From NCBI GenBank assembly GCA_900539675.1, contig UQDJ01000022.1:1-26351 (forward strand): a DNA stretch of 26,351 nt. The letters are read 5' to 3'. Below are positions 6,565 to 15,881 of this stretch, piece after piece. Made by a program: the position numbers and the translations under genes. The DNA is from an uncultured Coriobacteriaceae bacterium (lineage in GTDB: Bacteria > Actinomycetota > Coriobacteriia > Coriobacteriales > Eggerthellaceae). The notes beneath the pieces are model-generated. The model made no database searches. It had not been told where the DNA came from and saw nothing but the letters and a program-made list of their open reading frames with translations. How positions within the stretch are numbered: position 1 is the stretch's first letter; the number at the start of each line of letters is the position of its first letter.

Positions 6565-7167
6565 ATGAGCGAAAACTCGCAGAGCACTAAAGATCTTGCT
6601 GCACAGATTTTGAAATCACAGGATATACTTCCCGCTGTTGTTGCTGCGCTGTCGGAATCAACACGTCGCAAACGTCAAAGTGCTGCTTCGGTGCTTGCGC
6701 AGGTAGCTAAGATGGATCCCGAACTGTTGGTTCCTTATGTGGACGATTTCGTTGATGCTCTTAATCGCCCAGAGGCTCAGACGCGTTGGGAATCGCTTGA
6801 TGTGCTTACGGCATTGGTGTCGATGGAATCGCGTTCGTGCGACAAGGCTATTCCGGGCGCTGAGACGGCTTTGTTTGATGAAGACAATGGGTTTGTTCGC
6901 TTGGCGGCATTGCGTTTCTTGTGCACGTTGGGCGCTACCACTGAAAACCGTTCACAAAAGGTGTGGCCGCTGTTAGATGAAGCCATCCAGTGCTATCACG
7001 GCGATTATGAGTATCAGGATATGCTGCAAGCTTTAATCGCGTTTTCCAGTGGCAAGTTGGCGCCTGAAGTGAAGCAGGGCTTGGTTGATCGTGTTTCTTT
7101 TGATGCACAGCATGCTAAGGGCGCTATGAAGCGTCGCAGCCAGCAGATTATTGATGAGCTGTCTTAA
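6565..7167 (+). CDS. Small HEAT/armadillo-like alpha-helical protein, unknown function
   Basis: The frame reads 200 residues from ATG 6565, which follows GGGAGA (6553-6558) at good spacing. An upstream in-frame ATG at 6526 lacks a ribosome site. The protein is all-helical, with repeating hydrophobic patterns of the HEAT type: about residues 20-50 (ILPAVVAALS...RRKRQSAASVLAQVAK), 55-85, 95-130 (DNGFVRLAALRFLCTLGA) and a C-terminal helix pair rich in Lys/Gln. There is no signal peptide, membrane helix or catalytic motif. Such repeats usually bind proteins. The gene stands alone between terminators, so context gives no clue to its partner. Confidence 0.8.
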   Translation: MSENSQSTKDLAAQILKSQDILPAVVAALSESTRRKRQSAASVLAQVAKMDPELLVPYVDDFVDALNRPEAQTRWESLDVLTALVSMESRSCDKAIPGAETALFDEDNGFVRLAALRFLCTLGATTENRSQKVWPLLDEAIQCYHGDYEYQDMLQALIAFSSGKLAPEVKQGLVDRVSFDAQHAKGAMKRRSQQIIDELS

Positions 7168-7330
7168 CGCAACTGGTGGCACCGATTTGGTTTTCGTGTC
7201 GATTGATGTGGGTTAGTGCCAGCTGACAAGAGTTGCTGACGTTTGCTGTCAGCGTGGTGCTGATTTGGTGTAGCTGCCAGCTGGTGATGCGAGCGTGTCA
7301 GGTGAGAATCATCATGCGATATATAGGGAT
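7168..7330. other. Non-coding gap with clustered inverted repeats
   Basis: Between the HEAT-like gene and its terminator lie GCTGAC (7235-7240) and GTCAGC (7248-7253) in inverted orientation, another GCTGAC at 7222-7227, and two CCAGCTG half-palindromes (7219-7225, 7277-7283). This is a 3' untranslated stretch able to fold. No gene is visible. Confidence 0.45.
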
Positions 7331-7364
7331 AAAACGCACTGTCCTTTGGACAGGGCGTTTTTTA
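7331..7364 (+). terminator. Intrinsic terminator upstream of icd
   Basis: AAAACGC (7331-7337) pairs with GCGTTTT (7355-7361), and inner CTGTCC/GGACAG pairs surround a TTT loop, with one A-G mismatch. The stem ends in TTTTTT. The A-rich 5' arm could also let it work in reverse. Confidence 0.93.
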
Positions 7365-7537
7365 ATAACCCTTTGAAGCGGCTTTCAAAAATGCTCACGC
7401 CGCCCGCACGCTGCTTGGGGCCGCTGCCCTGTAAGTTAGCTATATTTATGGTTTGGTTTACGCGGGCTTAACACGCTCTTTTTACAATACTGGCAACAAT
7501 TTGAGATGGTTTGAGGGATACCCTGAGGAGATCTTTG

Positions 7538-8632
7538 ATGACTAAACATACCGTAACCCTAATTCCTGGCGATGGCATTGGTCTTGAGACAACGGCGGCT
7601 ATGCAAAAAGTTGTTGCTGCAGCTGGTGCTGATATTGAATGGGAAATTGCTCAGGCAGGCGCACGTATGATTGATGCATATGGTACGCCACTGCCCGATG
7701 AAACGCTTGAAGCAGTACGTCGCAACAAGGTGGCTATCAAGGGTCCCATTACGACCCCGGTTGGTACGGGTTTTCGTAGTGTGAATGTAGCCTTGCGCAA
7801 ATCTCTTAATTTGAATGTCTGTTTGCGCCCTGTTATGTCTATCCCTGGTGCTGGGGGACGTTATGAAAACGTTGATTTGGTGATCGTGCGCGAAAATACC
7901 GAAGATTTGTATGCGGGCATTGAATTTGAAGAGGGTAGTCAGGGTGCAAAGGAGCTTATCAAGTTTGTGTCCGATCATAAGGCGGGTACCATTCGTCCCG
8001 ACTCGGGTATTTCGCTCAAGCCCATTTCCATTTCCGCTACAACTGATATTGTGCGCTACGCCTTTGATTATGCCGTGAAACATGGACGCAGCAAGGTAAC
8101 TGCGGCTCATAAAGCTAATATCATGAAATATTCCGATGGCCTATTCCTGAAAACAGCGCGCGAAGTTGCGAGGGAATACGAAGGCAAGATCGCTTTCAAC
8201 GACAACATCATTGACGCCTTCTGTATGAATATGGTTATTGATCCGTCACAGTTCGACGTCATTGTATTTCCCAATTTATATGGCGACATCGCTAGTGATC
8301 TGTGTGCCGGCTTAGTGGGTGGCTTAGGCTTGGCTCCGGGCGCCAATATTGGTAGCGAATATGCCGTCTTTGAAGCTGTGCATGGGTCTGCACCTGATAT
8401 TGCGGGTAAAGATATTTGTAACCCTACCGCTGAAGTGCTTTCAGCCGCCATGATGTTGGATCATTTAGGCGAATTGGATATTGCAGAAAAGATTCGTGCT
8501 GCCGTTCGTGCGGTGTATGCAGAAGGCAAGGTGCTGACGGCAGATGTCTGCAAGGCAACCGGTGCATCGGTTCAGCCGGCAACCTGTTCACGTTTCACCG
8601 ATGAGCTGATCGCAATGTTGCAGCGCAACTAG
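7538..8632 (+). CDS. icd: Isocitrate dehydrogenase, NAD-type (isocitrate/isopropylmalate dehydrogenase family)
   Basis: This enzyme oxidatively decarboxylates isocitrate to 2-oxoglutarate. The 364-residue protein starts at ATG 7538 behind GAGGAG (7525-7530); an in-frame TTG at 7511 is not needed. Family marks are IPGDGIG near the N-terminus, the substrate loop KGPITTPVGTGFRSVNVALRK, IVRENTEDLYAG, the metal-binding NLYGDIASDLCAGLVGG and the cofactor loop VHGSAPDIAGKD followed by NPTA. An acidic residue after GK in that loop and the short length match the NAD-linked IDH3-like branch rather than the ~415-residue NADP enzyme of E. coli. AcnA follows after 27 bases, supporting isocitrate over isopropylmalate as substrate. 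Confidence 0.9.
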   Translation: MTKHTVTLIPGDGIGLETTAAMQKVVAAAGADIEWEIAQAGARMIDAYGTPLPDETLEAVRRNKVAIKGPITTPVGTGFRSVNVALRKSLNLNVCLRPVMSIPGAGGRYENVDLVIVRENTEDLYAGIEFEEGSQGAKELIKFVSDHKAGTIRPDSGISLKPISISATTDIVRYAFDYAVKHGRSKVTAAHKANIMKYSDGLFLKTAREVAREYEGKIAFNDNIIDAFCMNMVIDPSQFDVIVFPNLYGDIASDLCAGLVGGLGLAPGANIGSEYAVFEAVHGSAPDIAGKDICNPTAEVLSAAMMLDHLGELDIAEKIRAAVRAVYAEGKVLTADVCKATGASVQPATCSRFTDELIAMLQRN

Positions 8633-8659
8633 TGTCAGTAGAAAGAAGAAGGAGCCCTC

Positions 8660-11302
8660 ATGAACAATAGGCGAGCAACGCTTACCGTAGGCGACAAAAC
8701 CTATGGATATTATCCGGTCAATCAAATTCCAGGACACGAAGCCCTTCCGTATTCACTGACGGTGTTGCTGGAAAACATCTTGCGCAAGGCTCCCAGCGAT
8801 GAGCGCGCTCAAGAGCTAGCTGATCGCCTGGTTCAGGCTGGTACGGCGGGTACGGTTGGCAGTGAGATTGAGTTTAGCCCTGCTCGCGTGTTGTTCCAGG
8901 ACTTTACCGGTGTGCCGGTATTCGTTGACTTTGCAGTTATGCGTGAAGCCTGCATCAATCTAGGTGGCAATCCTGCGACCATCAACCCGCAAATTCCTTG
9001 TGATTTGGTTGTTGACCATTCAGTTATTGCCGATGTTTCGGGATGCCCTACTGCGGTAGAACAGAATATGGAGCACGAATTTGAGCGCAATAAGGAACGC
9101 TACGAATTCTTAAAGTGGGCTCAGGAGTCCTTTAAAAATGTACGCATTGTGCCTCCGGGAAATGGTATTTGTCATCAGTTGAATATCGAACGATTCAGTT
9201 CGGTTGTTATGACTCATGAAACCACCGACGGGGTAGATGCATTTTTTGATTCGGTGGTAGGCACCGACTCTCATACCACAACAGCCAATGGCATTGGCGT
9301 GTTGGGCTGGGGCGTTGGCGGTATTGAGGCTGAAGCTGCAGCGCTGGGTCAGCCTATTACTACGCTGGTGCCACGCGTGTATGGCGTGCATTTGACCGGT
9401 GAACTTGCTGAAGGTGTAAGCGCTATGGATGTTTCGCTTACCTTTGCACAGATGCTTCGTGCCGAAGGGGTGGTAGGCGCTTTTGTTGAATGTTTTGGCG
9501 ATGGTGTATCGCATTTAAGTGCCACCCAGCGTGCTTGTATTTCCAATATGACGCCCGAATATGGTTCTACGTGCACGTTGTTTCCGGTAGACCAGCAGAC
9601 TATCGATTATTTGAAGTTGACGGGTAGAAGTGATGAACAGGTGGCTTTGGTGGAGGCCTATGCAAAAGCGCAGGGCTTCTGGAATAACCCTGCGGTTCAG
9701 CGTACCTATGCCAAGGTGCTCGAGCTAGATTTGTCCAGTGTAAAGCCAAGTGTTGCGGGACCGTCTCGCCCTCATGATCGTATTGATGTAGACAAGGCAA
9801 AGCAGGCATTTGAGGGCATTTGCGCAAAGCGTGGATTGGATATGACCAAGACCGCTTCGGTTGAATTCTTAGGTCAGCGCTACGACCTTTCGCATGGCGC
9901 TTTGGCTATTGCAGCAGTAACCAGCTGTACTACCGCTACCGATTCCAGCATGATGTTGGCAGCGGGTCTTCTGGCGCGCAATGCGGATGCGGCAGGTCTA
10001 CGCCCGAAACCGTGGGTGAAAACCATTTTGGCACCGGGCAGTCGTGCCACCGAGGATATTTTAGATGCGGCTGGTCTTATGCCGGCACTGCGCGATTTGG
10101 GCTTTTATACCTGCGGGTTTGGTTGTATGAGTTGTATTGGCAATTCTGGTCCGGTATTTCCACAGATGCACGATATTGCGAGTTCTATTGAGCTTGCCAG
10201 TGTTCTTTCGGGTAACCGAAATTTTGAGGGCCGCATTTCGCCTGATGTTTCACAGAATTATTTGTGTGCTCCTGCGATGGTGATTGCGTATTCGCTGGTA
10301 GGCACCATGGACTTCGATTTTGAAACCCAGCCATTAGGCACACGCAGCGATGGTAGCGAAGTATATCTGCGTGACATTTGGCCGTCATCTTCTGAAGTTC
10401 AGTCTTTGTTGGATGCCTGTTGCACGAAAGAAGTGTTTGATCGTGCGGGGAAGAGCCTGTTTGTAGGCAATGCGGCATGGCAAGCACTGGGCGGCGATGC
10501 AAGCGATACGTTTGCGTGGGATGATCATTCCACCTATGTGCGCCGTGCCCCCTACTTTGATGGTATGGCCGCCAATCCGAGCGCACCTGCCGATATTACG
10601 GATGCACGGGTGCTGGTAAACGTGGGTGACTTCATTACCACCGATCATATTTCGCCGGCAGGGTCTATCGCGCCAGATTCTCCGGCAGCGCGCTATCTGG
10701 AGGAGCGCGGTGTTAAGCCAGCAGACTTTAATACCTATGGTGCACGTCGTGGCAACCACGAAGTGATGATGCGTGGCACGTTTGCCAACATTAAGCTGAC
10801 CAATAGGATGGCAGATGGTAAGCAGGGTGGCTGGACCCGTGATATGCTGGATGATCAGGTCAAATCCATCTTTGAAGCAGCGCAAGATTACCAGCAACAT
10901 CACATTCAAAGTGTGGTGTTGGCCGGCAAGATGTATGGCAGTGGTTCTTCTCGTGACTGGGCGGCAAAGGGTCCACTTTTGCTGGGTGTACGCGCGGTAT
11001 TCGCAGAAAGCTTCGAGCGTATTCATCGTTCGAATCTGATCGGCATGGGCATTTTGCCTTTGCAGTTTAAGGAAGGGCAAAACGCCGAAACCTTAGGCCT
11101 TGATGGATCGGAGATCATATCCGTACAACATGTTGATTGTTCTACGGGTTTGCCGGTTCCTGCTGCGGTTGATGTGGTAGCCACTAAACAAGATGGTAGT
11201 GAGGTGAAATTCACTGCTACGGTGCGCATTGATACCCCAACTGAAGGTGAGTATTACTACAATGGCGGCATTTTGCAGTACGTCCTGCGATCACTGGTGT
11301 GA
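8660..11302 (+). CDS. acnA: Aconitate hydratase A
   Basis: Aconitase interconverts citrate and isocitrate at a [4Fe-4S] cluster. The 880 residues match the AcnA/IRP1 type. Cluster ligands are Cys423 (VTSCTTATDSS), Cys489 and Cys492 (FGCMSCIGNSGP), with the same 66- and 3-residue spacings as in IRP1. Other motifs are FQDFTGVP, VVDHS, GVGGIEAEAAALGQP and, in the swivelling C-terminal domain, GDFITTDHISPAGSI and YGSGSSRDWAAKG. GAAGAAGGAG precedes the ATG. With icd it forms a two-gene operon supplying 2-oxoglutarate for glutamate. No citrate synthase gene is beside it. Both product and operon are well supported. Confidence 0.97.
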   Translation: MNNRRATLTVGDKTYGYYPVNQIPGHEALPYSLTVLLENILRKAPSDERAQELADRLVQAGTAGTVGSEIEFSPARVLFQDFTGVPVFVDFAVMREACINLGGNPATINPQIPCDLVVDHSVIADVSGCPTAVEQNMEHEFERNKERYEFLKWAQESFKNVRIVPPGNGICHQLNIERFSSVVMTHETTDGVDAFFDSVVGTDSHTTTANGIGVLGWGVGGIEAEAAALGQPITTLVPRVYGVHLTGELAEGVSAMDVSLTFAQMLRAEGVVGAFVECFGDGVSHLSATQRACISNMTPEYGSTCTLFPVDQQTIDYLKLTGRSDEQVALVEAYAKAQGFWNNPAVQRTYAKVLELDLSSVKPSVAGPSRPHDRIDVDKAKQAFEGICAKRGLDMTKTASVEFLGQRYDLSHGALAIAAVTSCTTATDSSMMLAAGLLARNADAAGLRPKPWVKTILAPGSRATEDILDAAGLMPALRDLGFYTCGFGCMSCIGNSGPVFPQMHDIASSIELASVLSGNRNFEGRISPDVSQNYLCAPAMVIAYSLVGTMDFDFETQPLGTRSDGSEVYLRDIWPSSSEVQSLLDACCTKEVFDRAGKSLFVGNAAWQALGGDASDTFAWDDHSTYVRRAPYFDGMAANPSAPADITDARVLVNVGDFITTDHISPAGSIAPDSPAARYLEERGVKPADFNTYGARRGNHEVMMRGTFANIKLTNRMADGKQGGWTRDMLDDQVKSIFEAAQDYQQHHIQSVVLAGKMYGSGSSRDWAAKGPLLLGVRAVFAESFERIHRSNLIGMGILPLQFKEGQNAETLGLDGSEIISVQHVDCSTGLPVPAAVDVVATKQDGSEVKFTATVRIDTPTEGEYYYNGGILQYVLRSLV

Positions 11303-11414
11303 AATTCCGTCAGGTGTTGCATAAAAAGGGGCTAATTTGGTAACAAATTCACAACAGGGGAACTATCTGGGCAAAAACAGCCGGTGTGCTTTTGTGCTTT
11401 ATCGTGTGTTCAGA

Positions 11415-11429
11415 TAGACTAAAAGTCTA
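11415..11429. repeat. Short palindrome in the 5' region of the 11453 gene
   Basis: TAGACT (11415-11420) and AGTCTA (11424-11429) are inverted around AAA, 24 bases before the start codon. It could be an operator or a small RNA hairpin near the ribosome site (GGGAGGAG). No paired -35/-10 was recognised. Confidence 0.4.
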
Positions 11430-11452
11430 TGTAAGTAAGAGGGAGGAGCCTT

Positions 11453-13471
11453 ATGGCAGATCCAAATCAGCAAGGACCTGTAAGTTGGGCCGATTTGCTG
11501 AAGCAATTTGGTGGTGCTGGTGCAGGAGGCACGGGTACCGGTGGCGGCAATAGCGCCGGTCCAGGCGCCCAAGGTCCCCGTAGGGGCCAGGGTGCTCAAT
11601 TTGATTTCAGCGAGGTAGGCGAAAAGTTTTCCAAGATGAGCAAGCGCGCTCTGATTGTGCTTGCCGTGTTGGTCATTTTGGTGCTGGCATTTTGTTACTG
11701 GTGGTTCCATCCACCAATCAACATCCACAGCGTTGATTTGTGGGTAGTTGGCGGCATTATTATTTTACTGCCGCTGTTTTTGTTCTTTGTTTCAAAGAAT
11801 CAGACCTATTCTCGTGGTGTCGGCAACCATGAAAAGGACGAAAAGAAGGCCAAGCGCTTTAAGATTTTGTCCTTCATTCCGCTGGCGGTGGCTATTGTGG
11901 GCATTCTGGGTGCAGTGCTTTCACTGACCCTGTTCCCGGGCAATGCTGAAAAGTATTCCAGCATTCTGCAGCCTGAAGATGGCGATTTCTCGCAGGATAT
12001 TTCGGAAGCTAATTATTCTCAGATTCCGTTTATTGACCGCGATTCTGCCGTGCTGTTGGGTAACCGCACTATGGGTACGATGGCTGACTATGTAAGCCAG
12101 TTCGTCATTTCTGACTTGTATTCGCAGATCAACTATCAGAATGCGCCGGTGCGCGTAAGCCCGCTGAACTATGCTGACATTTTCAAATGGTGGTCCAATC
12201 ACGATAACGGTATTCCAGCATATGTCATCGTTAACATGAGCACGCAGGATACGCAGATTGTTCGCTTGAATGATCCAATCTATTACTCCGATTCGGATCC
12301 GTTCTTCAAAAATGTTGATCGTCATGTTCAGTTGACTCATCCGTTCTACATCCTGGGTGAAAAGTCTTTCGAAATTGACGACAGCGGTCGTCCGTACTGG
12401 ATTTATCCGGTAATGGACTACACTATTGGTCTGTTCGGCGGCGAAACGGTATCGCGCGTTATTTTGTGCGATGCTTCTACTGGCGAATGCCAGGACTTGG
12501 CTGTAGAAGATGTTCCACAGTGGGTTGACCGCGTATACCCGGCAGATTTGGTTATTGACCAGTACAACTGGTATGGCTCTCTGTCTGGCGGCTGGATTAA
12601 CTCCTGGCTGGGTCAGAGCGGCGTTAAGCAGACTACCCCGGGTGTAAATGGCCAGGATGGCTATAACTACATCGCTCAAAACGACGATATTTGGGTATAC
12701 AGTGGCGTAACTTCTGCAACGTCTGACAATGCAATTATTGGCTTTGTGCTAATCAATCAGCGTACGCACGAATCGAAGTTCTATTCGGTTGCCGGTGCTA
12801 CTGAGGCATCTGCGATGAGCTCTGCTGAAGGTCAGGTACAAAACTTGCGCTATACTGCAACGTTCCCGCTGCTCATTAATGTTGCTGGCCAGCCTACCTA
12901 CTTTATGGCACTGAAAGACAATGCGGGCTTGGTAAAGATGTTTGCCATGATTGACATTCAGCGTTACCAGAACGTGGCTACAGGCGATACGCTTGAGGAA
13001 ACTGAGAAGAACTACAAGCAATTGTTCAAGCAAAATGGCGTGCAGCTAGATGACAGCAGTGCAGAGAGCAATGTAACGGCCACTTCAGCTACCGGCACTA
13101 TTTCGGTTATGCAGTCGGTGGTAATCGATGGCAATACGCACTTCTTCATCATGCTTTCGGGTGATGACAAGCTCTATGACGTATCGGCAGCGAACGTGGT
13201 AGATATTGTTCGCTACCAAGTGGGCGATACCATTACGATGAACTTCGCAAATGCCGATGGTTCTATCGTGACGGTAGATTCGGTATCAAAACCTGCTGAT
13301 CAGAACAACAACCAGGGTGGCGCTCAAGGCGCTGCCCAGGGTGGTACCAATGCAGGTCAGAACAACACTGACCAGAGCGGTAATGCTGGCAATGCAGGCA
13401 CCAATGGCGGCCAAAGTGGAGCGGTAGCACAGGGCACAAGCCCTAATGCTGGTCAGGCTAATAACGCTTAA
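11453..13471 (+). CDS. Large membrane-anchored protein with extracellular domain, unknown function
   Basis: A 672-residue protein. The N-terminus (1-60) is Gly/Gln/Pro-rich. Three membrane helices are visible at about 65-84, 94-113 and 138-161. Basic residues before helix 1 and between helices 2 and 3 (KKAKRFK) put the N-terminus and that loop inside the cell, leaving about 450 structured residues outside. This ectodomain is rich in Tyr, Trp, Asp and Asn (for example YPADLVIDQYNWYGS, YFMALKDNAGLVKMFAM) and has no catalytic motif I recognise. A Gly/Asn/Gln/Ala-rich, probably disordered tail covers about 612-672. GGGAGGAG gives a good start. It is monocistronic, between acnA and a bidirectional terminator. 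It may have a cell-envelope or scaffold role, but this is not known. Confidence 0.88.
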   Translation: MADPNQQGPVSWADLLKQFGGAGAGGTGTGGGNSAGPGAQGPRRGQGAQFDFSEVGEKFSKMSKRALIVLAVLVILVLAFCYWWFHPPINIHSVDLWVVGGIIILLPLFLFFVSKNQTYSRGVGNHEKDEKKAKRFKILSFIPLAVAIVGILGAVLSLTLFPGNAEKYSSILQPEDGDFSQDISEANYSQIPFIDRDSAVLLGNRTMGTMADYVSQFVISDLYSQINYQNAPVRVSPLNYADIFKWWSNHDNGIPAYVIVNMSTQDTQIVRLNDPIYYSDSDPFFKNVDRHVQLTHPFYILGEKSFEIDDSGRPYWIYPVMDYTIGLFGGETVSRVILCDASTGECQDLAVEDVPQWVDRVYPADLVIDQYNWYGSLSGGWINSWLGQSGVKQTTPGVNGQDGYNYIAQNDDIWVYSGVTSATSDNAIIGFVLINQRTHESKFYSVAGATEASAMSSAEGQVQNLRYTATFPLLINVAGQPTYFMALKDNAGLVKMFAMIDIQRYQNVATGDTLEETEKNYKQLFKQNGVQLDDSSAESNVTATSATGTISVMQSVVIDGNTHFFIMLSGDDKLYDVSAANVVDIVRYQVGDTITMNFANADGSIVTVDSVSKPADQNNNQGGAQGAAQGGTNAGQNNTDQSGNAGNAGTNGGQSGAVAQGTSPNAGQANNA

Positions 13472-13551
13472 TTGTGGTGCTAATGGCTTGCTAATGGCTT
13501 AATAGTCATTGTTGTGATGAGGGCGCCAAGCGCTGAGCATCACCTTCACAA

Positions 13552-13590
13552 AAAAGTGCCCCTTCCTTTAGGAAGGGGCACTTTATTTAT
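13552..13590. terminator. Bidirectional terminator between convergent genes
   Basis: A perfect 14-bp inverted repeat (AAAGTGCCCCTTCC 13553-13566 / GGAAGGGGCACTTT 13571-13584) has a TTTA loop. TTTATTTAT follows on the plus strand and a long T run, seen as A residues at 13550-13555, follows on the minus strand. It can therefore end both the 11453 transcript and the lutABC transcript. Confidence 0.95.
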
Positions 13591-13621
13591 GCTGTAACTG
13601 CGGCAAGTATGTATGTTTTAG

Positions 13622-14323
13622 CTATGCGTCAATAAGCACAACGCCTGCGTGAATCGGACCATGTACGCCTACAACACGTACCAATTCGATATCGGCCGTA
13701 TTGGAAGGGCCGCTAATGAAGGTGTAATTGGATGGCATATCTTCGCCTGCTGCAACCTTTTCTTCCCAGCTATCCATAAGCTGGGTCATGTAGGGGAACA
13801 AGTCGCTTTTGCGCAACAGAGCAATGTGTCCAATAGGCAACAAACATATTGAGCGGCCGGATTTTTCACTGCAGCGCTGAATAATGGTTGCTGTTTCTGC
13901 GATGCCTGCGCAGGCAAAGGTGATGCCGATGTCGGCGTTTTCAGCACGTACGACACTTTTTTCGCGGCTTTCGGGATTCCAGCGAACGGTTTCTAGTCCC
14001 GCCTTAGTTAAGGTTTCAGGAATGTTATAGCCATCAATTTCAGGAACGTCGGCATATACGATATGTCCGCCATCGCCAAACTGTTGCACTAAGTTCAAAA
14101 CGACATCGGCAACGTTGGTGGGGTCTGCTTGTTTTACTACCGTACCCATTTTGGCGGCTTCGCGCATGAACCACGCGGAAAGCTCTTCGGTGGTATAGTC
14201 ATGGAAATCGCCAGCCAAAGGCGCATGGGTGTCTGCGCAGGGCTCAACTAAGGAAGGCGGAACTTTGCGACCTAGGGCATGGGAGATGGGTGCCAAGAAT
14301 TCATCGAGACTGACCGTGCTCAT
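13622..14323 (-). CDS. lutC: LUD-domain protein LutC (lactate utilisation)
   Basis: The third subunit of the LutABC L-lactate oxidation complex. The 233-residue protein is a single LUD domain: a polar N-terminal segment, ADIGITFACAGIAETATI in the centre and the family mark ISGPSNTADIELVRVVGVHGP near the C-terminus. It has no iron-sulfur motif, as expected for LutC. The ATG (complement of 14321-14323) begins directly after the lutB stop (14324-14326), and its AGGAGGA ribosome site lies inside the end of lutB, so translation is coupled. It is the last gene of the operon before the shared terminator. LutC is required for lactate growth in Bacillus; its exact chemistry is not established. Confidence 0.94.
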   Translation of the reverse strand: MSTVSLDEFLAPISHALGRKVPPSLVEPCADTHAPLAGDFHDYTTEELSAWFMREAAKMGTVVKQADPTNVADVVLNLVQQFGDGGHIVYADVPEIDGYNIPETLTKAGLETVRWNPESREKSVVRAENADIGITFACAGIAETATIIQRCSEKSGRSICLLPIGHIALLRKSDLFPYMTQLMDSWEEKVAAGEDMPSNYTFISGPSNTADIELVRVVGVHGPIHAGVVLIDA

Positions 14324-15880
14324 TTAGTCCTCCTTTTCCTGGGTAGTGCACTGTGGGGTGTTGGAGTTGTCTTGATTGCCATGGCTAAATGAAGCGCTGC
14401 GCTGAGCGGCAGCTGATACATCATGAGCAGTCTGATTCATCTTTGCCAGGGTCTCTTCACGCTTATGCTGGGCAAACCAGCTGCGGAATTTCTGTTTACT
14501 CATCGTATCCAAGTTGCGCGAAGCGGTCCAACCATTCAGCACGGGAATCATGGCTGTGCCCGCATCGATTTGATTGGTGTTGCCCGTCATAAGTTTCATG
14601 ACAGGTGCAGCAACGTCGGTCATCATGCCATAGAGAGCGCGATGGGAAAACGTGAAAGCGGCAGTGGTGAATACTGCTTTTTCCACCGGGGAAACGTAGC
14701 CCTGTGATACTACGTTGCGGCGATGTTGAGCAATTAAGTCGGGCAGGGGAATGCGAACCGGGCAAACATCGGCGCAGGCACCACAGAGCGAACAGGCATA
14801 GGGCAGTTTCGCTGTGCGCTTATATCCTTCCAAAAGCGGGGTAAGTACGATGCCCATAGGGCCCGGATAGATGGAACCATAGCCATGGCCGGTGATATGG
14901 CGATATACCGGGCAGGAATTCATGCAGGCACCACAACGGATGCAGCGCAGCATGGGACGAAATTCACTTCCCAGGATGTTGGTTCGACCATTGTTGACCA
15001 TAACAATGTGTACGGTCTTAGGGCCATCAGCTTCACCGGTGCGACGGGGGCCGGTATTGATGGAAAACGAACCAGAAATCTTGGCGCCAACGGCGCTGCG
15101 AACCAACAGTTTCATCATGACGTCAAGCGAGCGCAGATCGGGAACGATGCGCTCTACGCCCATAACCACAATTTGAGTTTCTGGGATGCTGGATGCCATG
15201 CGGGCATTGCCTTCATTGGAAACCAAGGTGCACGAACCGGTTTCTGCAACGCCAAAGTTGCAGCCCGTTACGCTCACGGAAGCGTTCATGAATTCAGGGC
15301 GCAGGATTTTGCGTAAGAAGCGCGTGATTTCTTCGGGATCATCGCTGCCGGTATAGCCCTTGCGTTCACGATATAAGTTTCGAATAGAGGTGCGGTCGAA
15401 GTGTAATGCTGGTACCACAATATGTGAAGGCGCATTGCCAGCGGTTTGAATAATATGCTCGGCGCAGTCCGTTTCGATGGCGGTTATGCCGTGCTTTTCT
15501 AAGAACTTGTTCAAACCAATTTCTTCGGTCATCATGCTCTTGGATTTCACGCAGCTGGTGGCACCCACCTCTTCAAAGATGTCCAAGATGCAATCCAGCG
15601 CATCGGTGTCGGTGGGAGCGAAGTGAACATGAGCTCCACTAGCTTCGGCATTTTCGGCAAACTGCTTAACGTAGTAGTCTAAATTGGCCAGCACATGATC
15701 GCGAATGTTGGCGGCATGGGTGCGAAAGTCTTCCCAATTGTCCACTTCAGCTACCAGCGCGTTGCGCTTTCCGGTAATAACGTCCTGTGCCGTTTCGATA
15801 GCATGATGCTTAAATGAATCAGATAGAGAACGGTGAATGCGATCCTCGAGGGGCGCATCGTCATAAATAATGGCTGACAT
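14324..15880 (-). CDS. lutB: Iron-sulfur protein LutB (lactate utilisation)
   Basis: The core iron-sulfur subunit of LutABC, which passes electrons from L-lactate oxidation. The 518-residue form starts at MSAIIYDD, where GGAGG is 6 bases upstream; an in-frame start 8 codons earlier overlaps lutA and has no better site. Domains in order are an N-terminal LUD domain (about 40-300, with VTGCNFGVAETGSC at 204-217), then two [4Fe-4S] motifs: C313-C316-C319-C323-P (CIRCGACMNSCP) and C363-C366-C369-C373-P (CSLCGACADVCP). A C-terminal helical domain (LutB_C type) follows, ending in a polar tail. Only one base separates it from the lutA stop. Confidence 0.95.
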   Translation of the reverse strand: MSAIIYDDAPLEDRIHRSLSDSFKHHAIETAQDVITGKRNALVAEVDNWEDFRTHAANIRDHVLANLDYYVKQFAENAEASGAHVHFAPTDTDALDCILDIFEEVGATSCVKSKSMMTEEIGLNKFLEKHGITAIETDCAEHIIQTAGNAPSHIVVPALHFDRTSIRNLYRERKGYTGSDDPEEITRFLRKILRPEFMNASVSVTGCNFGVAETGSCTLVSNEGNARMASSIPETQIVVMGVERIVPDLRSLDVMMKLLVRSAVGAKISGSFSINTGPRRTGEADGPKTVHIVMVNNGRTNILGSEFRPMLRCIRCGACMNSCPVYRHITGHGYGSIYPGPMGIVLTPLLEGYKRTAKLPYACSLCGACADVCPVRIPLPDLIAQHRRNVVSQGYVSPVEKAVFTTAAFTFSHRALYGMMTDVAAPVMKLMTGNTNQIDAGTAMIPVLNGWTASRNLDTMSKQKFRSWFAQHKREETLAKMNQTAHDVSAAAQRSASFSHGNQDNSNTPQCTTQEKED

Positions 15881-15881
15881 C

